From Segnochrobactrum spirostomi (GTDB lineage Bacteria > Pseudomonadota > Alphaproteobacteria > Rhizobiales > Segnochrobactraceae), in contig NZ_VWNA01000001.1 of assembly GCF_009600605.1 (NCBI RefSeq), positions 2,466,501-2,530,500 on the forward strand: a stretch of DNA of 64,000 nucleotides. The letters run 5' to 3'. The notes beneath the pieces are model-generated. The model was not told the origin of the DNA. It saw nothing but the letters and a program-made list of their open reading frames with translations, and ran no database searches. A program made the position numbers and the translations under genes. Below, in pieces: positions 1 through 8,592 of the stretch; position 1 is the first letter of the stretch, and every line of letters begins with the position of its first letter.

Positions 1-203
1 CCGGTCACGTCCTCGCCGTTCCAGCGCAGGCGGCCCGCGCTCGGCACCTCGAGACCCGCCATCAGCCGCATCAGGGTGGTCTTGCCCGACAAGGTCGGCC
101 CCAGGAGCACGTTCATCGTCCCGCGCTCCAGCGTCAGATGCGTCGGATGAATGTGCGCCCGGCCGGCGACGGTCTTCGTCACCCCGTCCAATTCCAGCGC
201 CAT
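1..203 (-). CDS. glpS: Glycerol ABC transporter ATP-binding protein, N-terminal part
   Basis: This is the N-terminal 67 codons of an ABC transporter ATPase that runs off the left edge of the window. The Walker A loop reads GPTLSGKTT at about residues 34-42, followed by LMRLMAGL, as in the sugar/polyol importer ATPases. The ATG lies 20 nt downstream of the glpD stop on the same strand, so the two genes are probably cotranscribed. ATPases of the glycerol importer GlpSTPQUV described in Rhizobium leguminosarum sit in this place and share the unusual Walker A loop. The GlpS name is inferred from context and recalled family sequence. Another importer of the same family is possible because the signature motif and regulatory domain lie outside the window. 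Confidence 0.75.
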   Translation of the reverse strand, partial: MALELDGVTKTVAGRAHIHPTHLTLERGTMNVLLGPTLSGKTTLMRLMAGLEVPSAGRLRWNGEDVT

Positions 204-223
204 GTCTTCCTCCCCGCCGCCGA

Positions 224-1788
224 TTATTCGGCGGCTGCCTTCTTTCTTTCGGCCGCCATGAATGCATCGATGGCGACAACGTCTTCTGGCGCGAGGCGCA
301 GCCCGAGCTTCGAGCGGCGCCACACCACGTCGGCGGCCTCCCGGGCATATTCGCGATCCATCAGCCACTTGAGCTCGGCTTCTGTCAGGGTCGCGCCGAA
401 ATCGTGCCCGAGATCGGCCTTGTCGCGCGCCGATCCGAGGATCGTACGCGCTTCGGTGCCGTAGGCGCGAATGAGGCGCCCGGCCCAATAGGAATCGAGG
501 AATGGATAATCGCGCCGCAAGCCCGCGATGAGCGCGGCGACCCCGTCGTGGGGAAAGTCGCCGCCCGGCAGCGGCACCCGTGCGGTCCAGGGTCCGCGAT
601 CGTTGCCGAGGACGGGAGCGAGCTTCTCCATGGCGTGCTCGGCGAGGCGGCGGAAGGTGGTGATCTTGCCGCCGAACACGTTGAGCATCGGTGCCCCGGT
701 GGTATCGAGGCTCAGTACATAATCGCGGGTCGCCGCGGTCGCCGACTTGGCGCCGTCGTTGTAGAGCGGGCGCACCCCCGAATAGGTCCACACCACGTCG
801 GCGGCGGTGACCGGCCGTTCGAAATAGTCGCTCGCGAAGGCGCAGAGATAATCGCGCTCCTCGTCGGTGCAGCGGGCCTCCGCCGGCGCCCCCTTGTGGT
901 CCTTGTCGGTGGTGCCGATCAGGGTGAAGTCCTGCTCGTAGGGGATCGCGAAGATGATCCGCCCGTCGGCGCCCTGGAAGAAATAGCAGCGGTCGTGATC
1001 GTAGAGCCGGCGCGTCACGATGTGGCTGCCGCGCACCAGCCGCACGCCTTCGGAGGAATTGATCCGCGCGACGTTGCGGATCACGTCCTCGACCCACGGG
1101 CCGCCGGCATTGACGAGGGCGCGGGCCTGGTAGGCCGTCCGCCCGTCTTCACCCTCGGTGACGATCGACCACAGACCGTCCTCGCGGCTCGCCGAGACGA
1201 CGCGGGTGCGGGTCAGGATGCGGGCGCCGCGGGCCTCGGCATCGCGGGCATTGAGCACCACGAGGCGGGAATCCTCGACCCAGCAATCGGAATATTCGTA
1301 GGCGTGGCGGAAGCTCTTCTTGAGCGGCTTGCCGGCCGGATCGCGGGCAAGATCGAGGGTGCGGGTCGCCGGCAGGATCTTGCGGCCGCCGAGGGTGTCG
1401 TAGAGGAACAGGCCGAGGCGGATCAGCCAGGCCGGCCGGCGGCCCTTCATCCACGGCATCACGGTCGACAGGAGCCGCGAGGTCGGCGTGTCGCTGTCGA
1501 AATGCATGCCGGCATGCCACGGCAGCACGAAGCGCATCGGCCAGGAGATGTGCGGCATGGCGACGAGCAACGTCTCGCGCTCCTCGAGCGCCTCGCGCAC
1601 CAGACGGAACTCGAAATATTCGAGATAACGCAGGCCACCGTGAAAGAGCTTGGTCGAGGAGGACGAGGTCGCCTGGGCGAGATCGCCCTGCTCGGCGAGG
1701 ACGACCGACAGGCCGCGGCCGGAGGCATCGCGCGCGATGCCGCAACCGTTGATGCCTCCCCCACGATGAAGATGTCGACCACGGACAC
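224..1788 (-). CDS. glpD: Aerobic glycerol-3-phosphate dehydrogenase, frame broken near the N-terminus
   Basis: GlpD is an FAD enzyme of the inner membrane that oxidises glycerol-3-phosphate to dihydroxyacetone phosphate and feeds electrons to quinone. The body carries GGINGCGIARDASGRG (dinucleotide fold), STKLFHGGLRYLEYFEF and HISWPMRFVLP, all typical of the family. The expected start, GTG at 1786-1788, reads MSVVDIFIVG and has GGAAGGG eight bases upstream. It lies in a different frame from the body. The frames join if one G is added to the run at 1758-1762, giving 521 residues, close to the usual GlpD length of about 500. As the sequence stands, the intact frame extends upstream into meaningless residues. 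A sequencing or assembly error is more likely than a true mutation, because the rest of the gene is intact. It is followed by glpS and is divergent from glpR. Confidence 0.9.
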
Positions 1789-2075
1789 CGTCGAAGCCCT
1801 TCCCGGACGCTCTTGTCGTTGTAGCCAACGTGCGACGAAAGCGCGGGGCGGTCAATGCGGATTTTCGCTTTCGCGCCTTTTTGAAATTAAACGAACATAT
1901 TGCACTGCAAAAAGAGCGCGCGGTTTGTCGGGGACGCTTCGCACCTGCACGCTGAAATCCACCGCGGCGCAGCATGGAATTTGGGATGACAAGGGCGCCG
2001 TACCGGTGCCAACATCCGCGTCCCTATCCGAAGCGCGCAAATTCGCGTCATAAGCGAATGTAAAGGAAGACTGCG
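1789..2075. promoter_or_regulatory. glpD-glpR divergent promoter region with inverted repeats
   Basis: This 287-bp gap must hold both promoters. I see CGAAAGCG at 1836-1843 and its exact inverse CGCTTTCG at 1866-1873. AACGAACATA at 1890-1899 looks like one half of the classical enterobacterial GlpR operator. ATTCGC-N7-GCGAAT at 2041-2059 lies 16 bp before the glpR start. An AT-rich pocket at 1877-1915 may hold promoter elements. Assignment to GlpR is inferred from the neighbouring gene. Confidence 0.45.
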
Positions 2076-2840
2076 GTGGCCCTGAGTTTCCGCCAGACCG
2101 AAATCCTCGAAATCGCACGGGCCGAAGGGCGGGTGGTCGTCGAAGACCTCGCCCGCCGATTCGACGTGACGCTGCAGACGATCCGCCGGGATCTGACCGA
2201 ACTCGCCGACGCCGGGCTGCTCGACCGCGTCCACGGCGGCGCCATTTTGCGCGCCGGTGTCGCCAATATCGGCTACGAGCAGCGCCGGCGCATGAACGAG
2301 GCCGCCAAGGTCGCGATCGCCCGGGCGTGCGCCGCGGCGATCCCCGAGAATTCCTCGCTCATCATGAATCTCGGCACCACGACGGAGGCGGTCGCCCACG
2401 AGCTCCTCGCCCATCGCAACATCACCGTCATCACCAACAACATGAACGTGGCGAACACGCTCGTCGCCAATCCGTCGTGCGATGTGATGCTCGCAGGCGG
2501 CGCGCTGCGGCGCAGCGACGGCGGCCTCGTCGGCGAGTTGACGACGCAGTTTTTCGAGCAGTTCAAGGTGGATATCGCGGTGATCGGCGTCTCGGCGCTC
2601 GATCAGGACGGCGATCTGCTCGATTTCGACCTCGCCGAGGTCCGGGTCTCGAAGGCGATCCTGCGTCAGGCCCGGCGGGTCTTTCTCGTCGCCGACCATT
2701 CGAAGCTCGGCCGCTCGGCCCCGGCGCGGCTCGCCTCGCTGTCCGAGATCAACCGCATGTTCACCGACGCGCCGCTGCCGCCGGAATTGGCGCGGCGCTG
2801 CGCGGAATGGGGCACCGAGGTGACCGTCGCGGCCGCGTAA
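2076..2840 (+). CDS. glpR: DeoR-family repressor, probable GlpR
   Basis: This is a 254-residue DeoR-family transcription factor. Residues about 6-57 form the winged helix-turn-helix (LARRFDVTLQTIRRDL followed by the HGGA wing). Residues about 75-235 form the sugar-phosphate-sensing domain with NLGTTTEAVA and DGDLLDFDLAEV. Family members repress carbohydrate genes and release DNA when a phosphorylated sugar, here presumably glycerol-3-phosphate, binds. The GTG start has AAGGA nine bases upstream. Divergence from glpD supports the GlpR role. In R. leguminosarum the repressor gene is described as part of the glp locus. The residues alone do not prove the ligand. Confidence 0.85.
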   Translation: MALSFRQTEILEIARAEGRVVVEDLARRFDVTLQTIRRDLTELADAGLLDRVHGGAILRAGVANIGYEQRRRMNEAAKVAIARACAAAIPENSSLIMNLGTTTEAVAHELLAHRNITVITNNMNVANTLVANPSCDVMLAGGALRRSDGGLVGELTTQFFEQFKVDIAVIGVSALDQDGDLLDFDLAEVRVSKAILRQARRVFLVADHSKLGRSAPARLASLSEINRMFTDAPLPPELARRCAEWGTEVTVAAA

Positions 2841-2861
2841 GGCCGCGACGGTGTAGATCCT

Positions 2862-2888
2862 CCGGCCCGACGCGCGTGGTCGGGCCGG
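2862..2888. terminator. Hairpin between convergent genes
   Basis: A perfect 10-bp stem, CCGGCCCGAC and GTCGGGCCGG, with a 7-nt loop lies between glpR and the convergent oxidoreductase gene. No T-run follows on either strand. It could act as a bidirectional terminator or simply block read-through. Confidence 0.45.
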
Positions 2889-2904
2889 CCGTATGTCGGA
2901 GCGA

Positions 2905-3780
<876 letters not shown>

Positions 3781-3795
3781 GGGGATATCCTTGCT

Positions 3796-3867
3796 GGTCT
3801 AAAATCGGGGTCAGGTCTAAGATCGTGTAAAGGTCTTCGATCTGATGCAGGTCTAGAATAGAGACCG
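3796..3867. repeat. Four direct repeats with an 18-bp period in a divergent promoter
   Basis: GGTCT begins at 3796, 3814, 3832 and 3850, an exact 18-bp period. The units are GGTCTAAAATCGGGGTCA, GGTCTAAGATCGTGTAAA, GGTCTTCGATCTGATGCA and GGTCTAGAATAGAGACCG. The last unit also forms the inverted pair GGTCT-N7-AGACC (3850-3866). The array fills the gap between the starts of the oxidoreductase (3780) and the HxlR regulator (3898). It is probably a multi-site operator for that regulator. Confidence 0.7.
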
Positions 3868-3897
3868 CTAGGTGCCTTGATAAGGAGGCAGTTTTTC

Positions 3898-4428
3898 GTG
3901 ACTAGGTTATCGGGAGGGAACCTCCCCCGACGCGGCCGGGCCGACCGGACCGAGTTCGAAACTCTGGTGCTGCCCGCACAGTCCATCGCGTGTGCCGACG
4001 AACGTGCCGCCGAACCCGCGTCGGACGAGGGCGCGGAGGATGCGGGTGCCGTGCTCTCGTCGCAGTTCGGCTTCTGGCAGGCCCAGGGCTTCGATGCGTC
4101 CCGCTGCCCAGTCCGCGACGTGCTCGATCATCTGGCCGGAAAATGGGTGCTGCTGATCGTGATGGCGCTGGCCGAAGCGCCGAAGCGCTTCAGCGAGCTG
4201 CACCGGGCGATCCCCGACGTCTCGAAGCGCATGCTGACCCAGTCCCTGCGCGATCTGGAGCGCGACGGTCTCGTGGACCGCACCGTCTACCCGACCAAGC
4301 CGCCGAGCGTCGAATATGCGCTGACCGAGCTCGGACGCTCGCTGTTGGCGCCGATCGGCGGGGTCATCGCCTGGGCCGAGCAGCGTCATCCGGACATTCG
4401 CGACGCGCGCCGCCGGTTCGACGGCTGA
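3898..4428 (+). CDS. HxlR-family transcriptional regulator
   Basis: This is a winged-helix regulator of the HxlR family (176 residues). The core domain, about residues 57-160, starts [19 protein letters not shown] and continues [30 protein letters not shown], the family recognition helix. The cysteine in CPVRDVL is the conserved redox-active cysteine of QorR and HypR type members, so it may sense quinones or electrophiles. The N-terminal 50 residues are an extra acidic, poorly conserved tail. I chose GTG at 3898 because AGGAGG lies nine bases upstream; a TTG at 3877 would add seven residues. It probably controls the divergent oxidoreductase through the 18-bp repeats. Confidence 0.82.
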   Translation: MTRLSGGNLPRRGRADRTEFETLVLPAQSIACADERAAEPASDEGAEDAGAVLSSQFGFWQAQGFDASRCPVRDVLDHLAGKWVLLIVMALAEAPKRFSELHRAIPDVSKRMLTQSLRDLERDGLVDRTVYPTKPPSVEYALTELGRSLLAPIGGVIAWAEQRHPDIRDARRRFDG

Positions 4429-4462
4429 CGGCGTCCGGCACGATTGCAGAAAAGGGGAAAGG

Positions 4463-4624
4463 TCAGAGGGTCCCGAACGCGTAAGCGATGAGGCCGGCGA
4501 TCGGCTCGGCGGCGCCGATGATCGCGACGATGGTCGCGGCCGCGAGAAGGCTCGCGATCAGCGCGAGCTCGGTGGCGGCCGAATTCGGAACCGGGGCTTC
4601 CAGACGATTGACGCGGGCCTGCAT
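4463..4624 (-). CDS. Small single-pass membrane protein, unknown function
   Basis: This predicted 53-residue protein has a soluble N-terminus (MQARVNRLEAPVPNSAATE) and one long hydrophobic stretch, about residues 20-50, rich in alanine and isoleucine. The ATG at 4622-4624 has AGGAGAGGG about five bases upstream, better than upstream in-frame ATGs at 4648 and 4708. It lies alone between the HxlR gene and ycjX on the opposite strand. The size and shape recall small Flp-type pilins, but the usual processing motif is absent, so I do not assign that role. It could be a spurious frame; the good ribosome site and hydrophobic pattern argue it is real. Confidence 0.45.
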   Translation of the reverse strand: MQARVNRLEAPVPNSAATELALIASLLAAATIVAIIGAAEPIAGLIAYAFGTL

Positions 4625-4876
4625 GACCCTCTCCTCATGATCGCTCATGGCGGCCCTACGCTGCCGTCGAACTCCGGGCGCCTCTGAAGCACCCGCGAAC
4701 GCCATCATGCGCCAAGCCGCTTGCCGCGAAGTTAAGGCGGCAACCGGTCATCCGGTTCCCGTGCCCATGGTTAGCGAACGGCAAACGGCGTCGGTGCAAT
4801 CCAATCCTTTGCACTGCGGCATGCGACGCCTACATGTCGACGGCGCGGGCGCTGACGCCCGAACGGAGCCAACGCC

Positions 4877-6316
4877 TTGCGCCTGTCGAGCCTGACCGGG
4901 GACGCCGCGGAGATCGTCTCCACCCTGATCGAGCGCAGCGGGCTCGGCACACCCTCTCTCCGCCTCGGCGTGACGGGGCTGTCCCGGGCGGGCAAGACGG
5001 TGTTCATCTCCGCCCTCGTCCACACGCTGCTTCACGGCGGCCGGCTGCCTCTGTTCGAGCCGGCGTCGTCGGGGCGTCTCGCCGGCGCCCGCCTCGATCC
5101 CCAGCCGGACGACGCGGTGCCCCGCTTCGACTACGAGCGACACATCGCGGCCCTCGTCGACGAGCGGGTGTGGCCGGACTCGACCCGCATGGTCGCCGAA
5201 CTCCGCATCACCCTCGATTATGAATCGGCGACCTTCCTCGGCCGCACCCTGGGGCGCGGCCGGCTCCACCTCGACATCGTCGATTATCCCGGCGAGTGGC
5301 TGCTCGACCTCGCGCTCCTCGACAAGGATTACGCCACCTGGTCGACCGAGACAGTCGCCCGCATGCGCGCCCGCCCGCCGCTCGCCGAAAGCCAGGCCTT
5401 CCTCGCCGCGATCGAAGCGCTCGCGCCCGAGGCGGTAGAGGACGAGGCGGAGGCCCGGCGTCTCGCCGGCCTCTTCACCGCCCACCTGAAGGCGCGCCGC
5501 GCCGATCCGGAGGCGCTCGCCTCCGATCCGCCGGGCCGCTTCCTGATGCCGGGCGACCTCGAGGGTTCGCCGGCGCTCACCTTCGCGCCGCTCGTGCCGA
5601 CAGAGGGCGAGCGCGGCTCGCTCGCGGCCATGATGGCGCGGCGCTACGAGGCCTACCGCAATCACGTGGTCCGCCCGTTCTTCCGCGAGCACTTCGCCCG
5701 GCTCGACCGCCAGATCGTCCTCGTCGACGCGCTCGCCGCCCTCGACCACGGCGCGGCGGCGACGCGGGAGCTCGAACGGGTGCTCGCCGACGTGCTCGCC
5801 GCCTTCCGCCCCGGCCGGCTCTCCTGGCTCGGCGGCCTCGTCGACCGGCGCATCGACCGCATCCTGTTCGCCGCCACCAAGGCCGACCATCTCAATCACC
5901 GCGACCACGACCGTCTCGAGGCGATCCTGTCCCGCCTCGTCGCCGCCGCGATCGAGCGCGCCGCCTTCTCGGGGGCCGCCGTCGACGTGCTCGCCATCGC
6001 CGCCGTGCGCGCCACCCGCGAGGCGACGGTGCGGCGCGGCAGCGAGCGTCTGCCGGCCATTCTGGGGACGCCGATCGCCGGCGAGACGGTCGGCGGCGAG
6101 ACCTATGACGGCGCGACCGAGATCGCCTTCTTCCCCGGCGACCTGCCGACCGATCCCGCCGCGGTGTTCGGCCGACGCGAGGGCGACGGCGCGCTGCGCT
6201 TCCTGCGCTTCCGCCCGCCGCAACTCGAACGCTCCGCCGACGGCCTTCGTCTCGTGCTGCCGCACATCCGCCTCGACCGGGCGCTGCAATTCCTCATCGG
6301 AGACCGTTTGGCATGA
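4877..6316 (+). CDS. ycjX: YcjX family (DUF463) P-loop protein
   Basis: This is a 479-residue YcjX-like putative GTPase/ATPase. The P-loop GLSRAGKT lies at about residues 34-41 and the switch-like DIVDYPGEWLLDL near residue 135. FAATKADHLNH near residue 335 takes the place of an NKxD-like base-recognition motif. YcjX proteins are linked to stress responses (phage-shock-associated in E. coli), but their biochemical role is not settled. The start is TTG, giving the LRLSSLTGD N-terminus usual in this order. It overlaps the next gene by four bases (ATGA), so the two are translationally coupled. Confidence 0.88.
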   Translation: MRLSSLTGDAAEIVSTLIERSGLGTPSLRLGVTGLSRAGKTVFISALVHTLLHGGRLPLFEPASSGRLAGARLDPQPDDAVPRFDYERHIAALVDERVWPDSTRMVAELRITLDYESATFLGRTLGRGRLHLDIVDYPGEWLLDLALLDKDYATWSTETVARMRARPPLAESQAFLAAIEALAPEAVEDEAEARRLAGLFTAHLKARRADPEALASDPPGRFLMPGDLEGSPALTFAPLVPTEGERGSLAAMMARRYEAYRNHVVRPFFREHFARLDRQIVLVDALAALDHGAAATRELERVLADVLAAFRPGRLSWLGGLVDRRIDRILFAATKADHLNHRDHDRLEAILSRLVAAAIERAAFSGAAVDVLAIAAVRATREATVRRGSERLPAILGTPIAGETVGGETYDGATEIAFFPGDLPTDPAAVFGRREGDGALRFLRFRPPQLERSADGLRLVLPHIRLDRALQFLIGDRLA

Positions 6317-7341
6317 TCGGTGAGGACACCCCGCCGCGCCGCCCGGCCGCCTTCCGGCTCGACGAGGCCGTGATGGTCGAGGCCGGCGCCACGGAGCGCA
6401 TCGACCCCTCCCGCCCGGCGATCGAGCCGGAGCCGGACGACGACGACCGGCCGCCGGTCGTGCCGGCGAAGCGGCGCGGCGCGCCCTGGGCGGGCCTCTT
6501 CTTCACCGGGCTCGGGGGCCTCGCCTCGCTCGGGATCGGCCTGTCGATCGATCGGCTGATCGAGGATCTGTTCGCCCGCGCCGACTGGCTCGGCTGGCTT
6601 GCCGCCGTGCTCGCCGCCGCGGCCGCCGTCGGGGCGCTCGCGATCGTCGTGCGCGAGGCGGTGGCGATCCTGCGGCTCAAGCGCATCGAGGACCTGCGCA
6701 CCCGGGCCGAGACCGCCGCGGCGGCCGACGACCGTGCGGCGGCGGAGACGGTCGTGGCCGACCTCGTGCGGCTGATGCGCGAACGCCCGGAAACGGCTCA
6801 TGGCCGGGCCGCGCTTGCCGGCCACCTCGCCGAAATCATCGACGGCCGCGACCTCGTCGGCCTCGCCGAGCGGGAGCTTCTGGAGCCGCTCGACCGCCAG
6901 GCCCGGGCCCTCGTCACCGACGCCGCGAAGCGCGTCTCGGTGGTGACGGCCCTGTCGCCGCGGGCGATCGTCGATCTCCTCTTCGTCCTCGCCTCGTCGA
7001 TGGCGCTGATCCGCCGGCTCGCCCGGCTCTATGGCGGCCGGCCCGGCTTCCTCGGCTTCGTCACCCTCGCCCGCCACGTCGTGGGCCACCTCGCGGTGAC
7101 GGGCGGCATGGCGGCGGGGGACTCGATCCTGCATGAGCTCGTCGGCAAGGGCATCGCGACGCGCATCTCGGCGAAGCTCGGCGAGGGCGTCGTCAACGGC
7201 CTGATGACGGCTCGGGTCGGGCTTGCCGCCATCGACGTATGCCGTCCGCTGCCGTTCGTCGCCACGAAGCGGCTGCGCGTCTCCGACGTCGTCACCGACA
7301 TCGGCACCTTCGCGCCCGGTGTGCGGAACGGGGAGGGGTGA
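6313..7341 (+). CDS. ycjF: YcjF family (DUF697) membrane protein
   Basis: This is a 342-residue partner of YcjX. An acidic, proline-rich cytoplasmic N-terminus is followed by two hydrophobic segments at about residues 57-78 and 94-115. A long charged region follows, then the DUF697 domain (about residues 200-335), which contains further hydrophobic stretches such as AIVDLLFVLASSMALI. The YcjX-YcjF pair is widely conserved in this order and probably works at the inner membrane. The precise function is not known. The ATG overlaps the ycjX stop. Confidence 0.85.
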   Translation: MIGEDTPPRRPAAFRLDEAVMVEAGATERIDPSRPAIEPEPDDDDRPPVVPAKRRGAPWAGLFFTGLGGLASLGIGLSIDRLIEDLFARADWLGWLAAVLAAAAAVGALAIVVREAVAILRLKRIEDLRTRAETAAAADDRAAAETVVADLVRLMRERPETAHGRAALAGHLAEIIDGRDLVGLAERELLEPLDRQARALVTDAAKRVSVVTALSPRAIVDLLFVLASSMALIRRLARLYGGRPGFLGFVTLARHVVGHLAVTGGMAAGDSILHELVGKGIATRISAKLGEGVVNGLMTARVGLAAIDVCRPLPFVATKRLRVSDVVTDIGTFAPGVRNGEG

Positions 7342-7406
7342 GCCTCATCGTTCGATGAACCTTGAGCCGCCGTCATGCGTCGAGACCGGCCGTGTTTCAC
7401 CGTCCT

Positions 7407-7552
7407 CTCCCCTCCTTCTCCCCGCTGGGGAGAAGGTGCCCCGAAGGGGCGGATGAGGGGAAAATCTATTCATTTTAATGCGTTATGGGTTGGCAAAAGC
7501 CCCCTCATCCGGGCCTGCCGGCCCACCTTCTCCCCGCGGGCGGGGAGAAGGG
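7407..7552. repeat. Inverted pair of intergenic palindromic repeats, family A
   Basis: Copy 1 at 7407-7460 contains CCTTCTCCCCGC, GGGGAGAAGGTG and GGATGAGGGG. Copy 2 at 7501-7552 is its inverted form, with CCCCTCATCC and CACCTTCTCCCC. They flank a 40-bp AT-rich spacer. Each copy can fold on itself and the two can pair. This is the look of the short palindromic repeats common between genes in rhizobia and relatives, not of an insertion sequence. It lies between ycjF and the convergent ferritin gene. Confidence 0.75.
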
Positions 7553-7621
7553 AGCGGTGCCTGCGGATCGAAATGGGGCCGCTCGGAACATTATGGAGGA
7601 GGAGTGGCCGCCGCGCCGGCC

Positions 7622-8116
7622 TCAGCTCTTGTGCGCCTGACGGCCGAGCTCTTCGTCGATGAAGTAGAGCCGCCCCGGCGCGTCGGCGAGGAGGCCGACC
7701 TTGTCGATGATGGTGCGGAACAGGGCCTCCTCCTCGCGCTGCTCGGCGACGAACCATTGCAGGAATTGGAAGGCGTCGTGGTCGTTCTCGGCGCGGGCGA
7801 GGTCGACGGCGGCGTTGACGACCGCGGTCACCTTCGCCTCGTGGGCGGCGATCTCACGCAGGAGGCCGGTCACGTCGTTCGCCGCAAAGCTCGGCGCCGG
7901 GATCGCCGCGAAGGTGATCTTGAGGTCGCGGTCGTGGAGATATTCGAAGGTCCGGTGCATGTGGCCGAGTTCCTCCGTGGCATGGCGGAGCAGGAAGGCC
8001 TTCGTCCCATCGAGATGATGCTCGCCCGCCCAGGCCGCGGCCTGGAGATAGATCTGATGGGACTGCAGATCGATGTTGAGCAGCCGGTTGAGCGCTTCGA
8101 CGAGCTTGTCGGTCAC
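7622..8116 (-). CDS. Ferritin-like iron storage protein
   Basis: This 164-residue four-helix ferritin resembles bacterial FtnA. LQSHQIYLQAAAWAGEHH near the N-terminus, HATEELGHMHRTFEYL at about residues 45-60 and FLQWFVAEQREEEALF near residue 118 supply the glutamate and histidine ligands of the ferroxidase centre. Such proteins oxidise Fe(II) and store Fe(III) in a 24-subunit shell in the cytoplasm. The first ligand position carries Q/H in the sequence LQSHQIY rather than the common glutamate, which may alter the iron site. The start is GTG. It is divergent from the porin gene across an AT-rich gap, which could hold iron-responsive sites. Confidence 0.85.
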   Translation of the reverse strand: MTDKLVEALNRLLNIDLQSHQIYLQAAAWAGEHHLDGTKAFLLRHATEELGHMHRTFEYLHDRDLKITFAAIPAPSFAANDVTGLLREIAAHEAKVTAVVNAAVDLARAENDHDAFQFLQWFVAEQREEEALFRTIIDKVGLLADAPGRLYFIDEELGRQAHKS

Positions 8117-8592
8117 GGGTGTCGTCTCCGGTTCGGGGCAGAATTAGGGTTCGCACGCTGTCCGGACGGTGGGCCGGTCGAGCGCACGGGACATTGGGTT
8201 CCAGTCAAGGTCGCGCGTCGATGAAAGCGAACCTTCACGGAGCCGAGGTGCATTCCTTGCGTCGCTCACGGTTGTTGCGAGAGGCGGCACGGGAGAGGAG
8301 ATAGCTATTTGAGATATGCTTCGCAATAACGCTTCGTCAGAGGGTCGAATATTTATATATATTCGAATTATATTTATTATTGTTCGAGTGAAATCGATCA
8401 CCGGCGATTGCTATCCTGGGTCGTGATTCCGCTTCGGCTCACGCATCGCCCTGCGACTCTTCCACAAAAGAGGCGTCGAGTGTTGCCGCGGCGCTCTTTC
8501 CTTAATCAAAGGTTACCTGTTTGGATGGCGTCCGACGTCGCGGTGCTTCGGCCCGCGCAGAGGTGGTGTTTGGGGCGTAGGGGGAAGCGGTC
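8117..8592. promoter_or_regulatory. Ferritin-porin divergent region with AT-rich palindrome
   Basis: This 476-bp gap contains no convincing gene. Bases 8340-8395 are strikingly AT-rich for this genome. They include the perfect inverted repeat TCGAATAT-N6-ATATTCGA at 8345-8366, followed by more TA-rich sequence. A promoter and an operator for one or both flanking genes are likely. The regulator is unknown. Confidence 0.5.

Noticed and set aside
404-2053. A 549-codon plus-strand frame across glpD
   Set aside because: No recognisable domain; glpD on the other strand has full family signatures.
4463-4624. Flp-type pilin
   Set aside because: Small and hydrophobic, but it lacks the prepilin cleavage motif and no pilus genes are near.
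7407-7552. CRISPR array or insertion sequence
   Set aside because: Only two inverted copies with one spacer, and no transposase or cas gene nearby.
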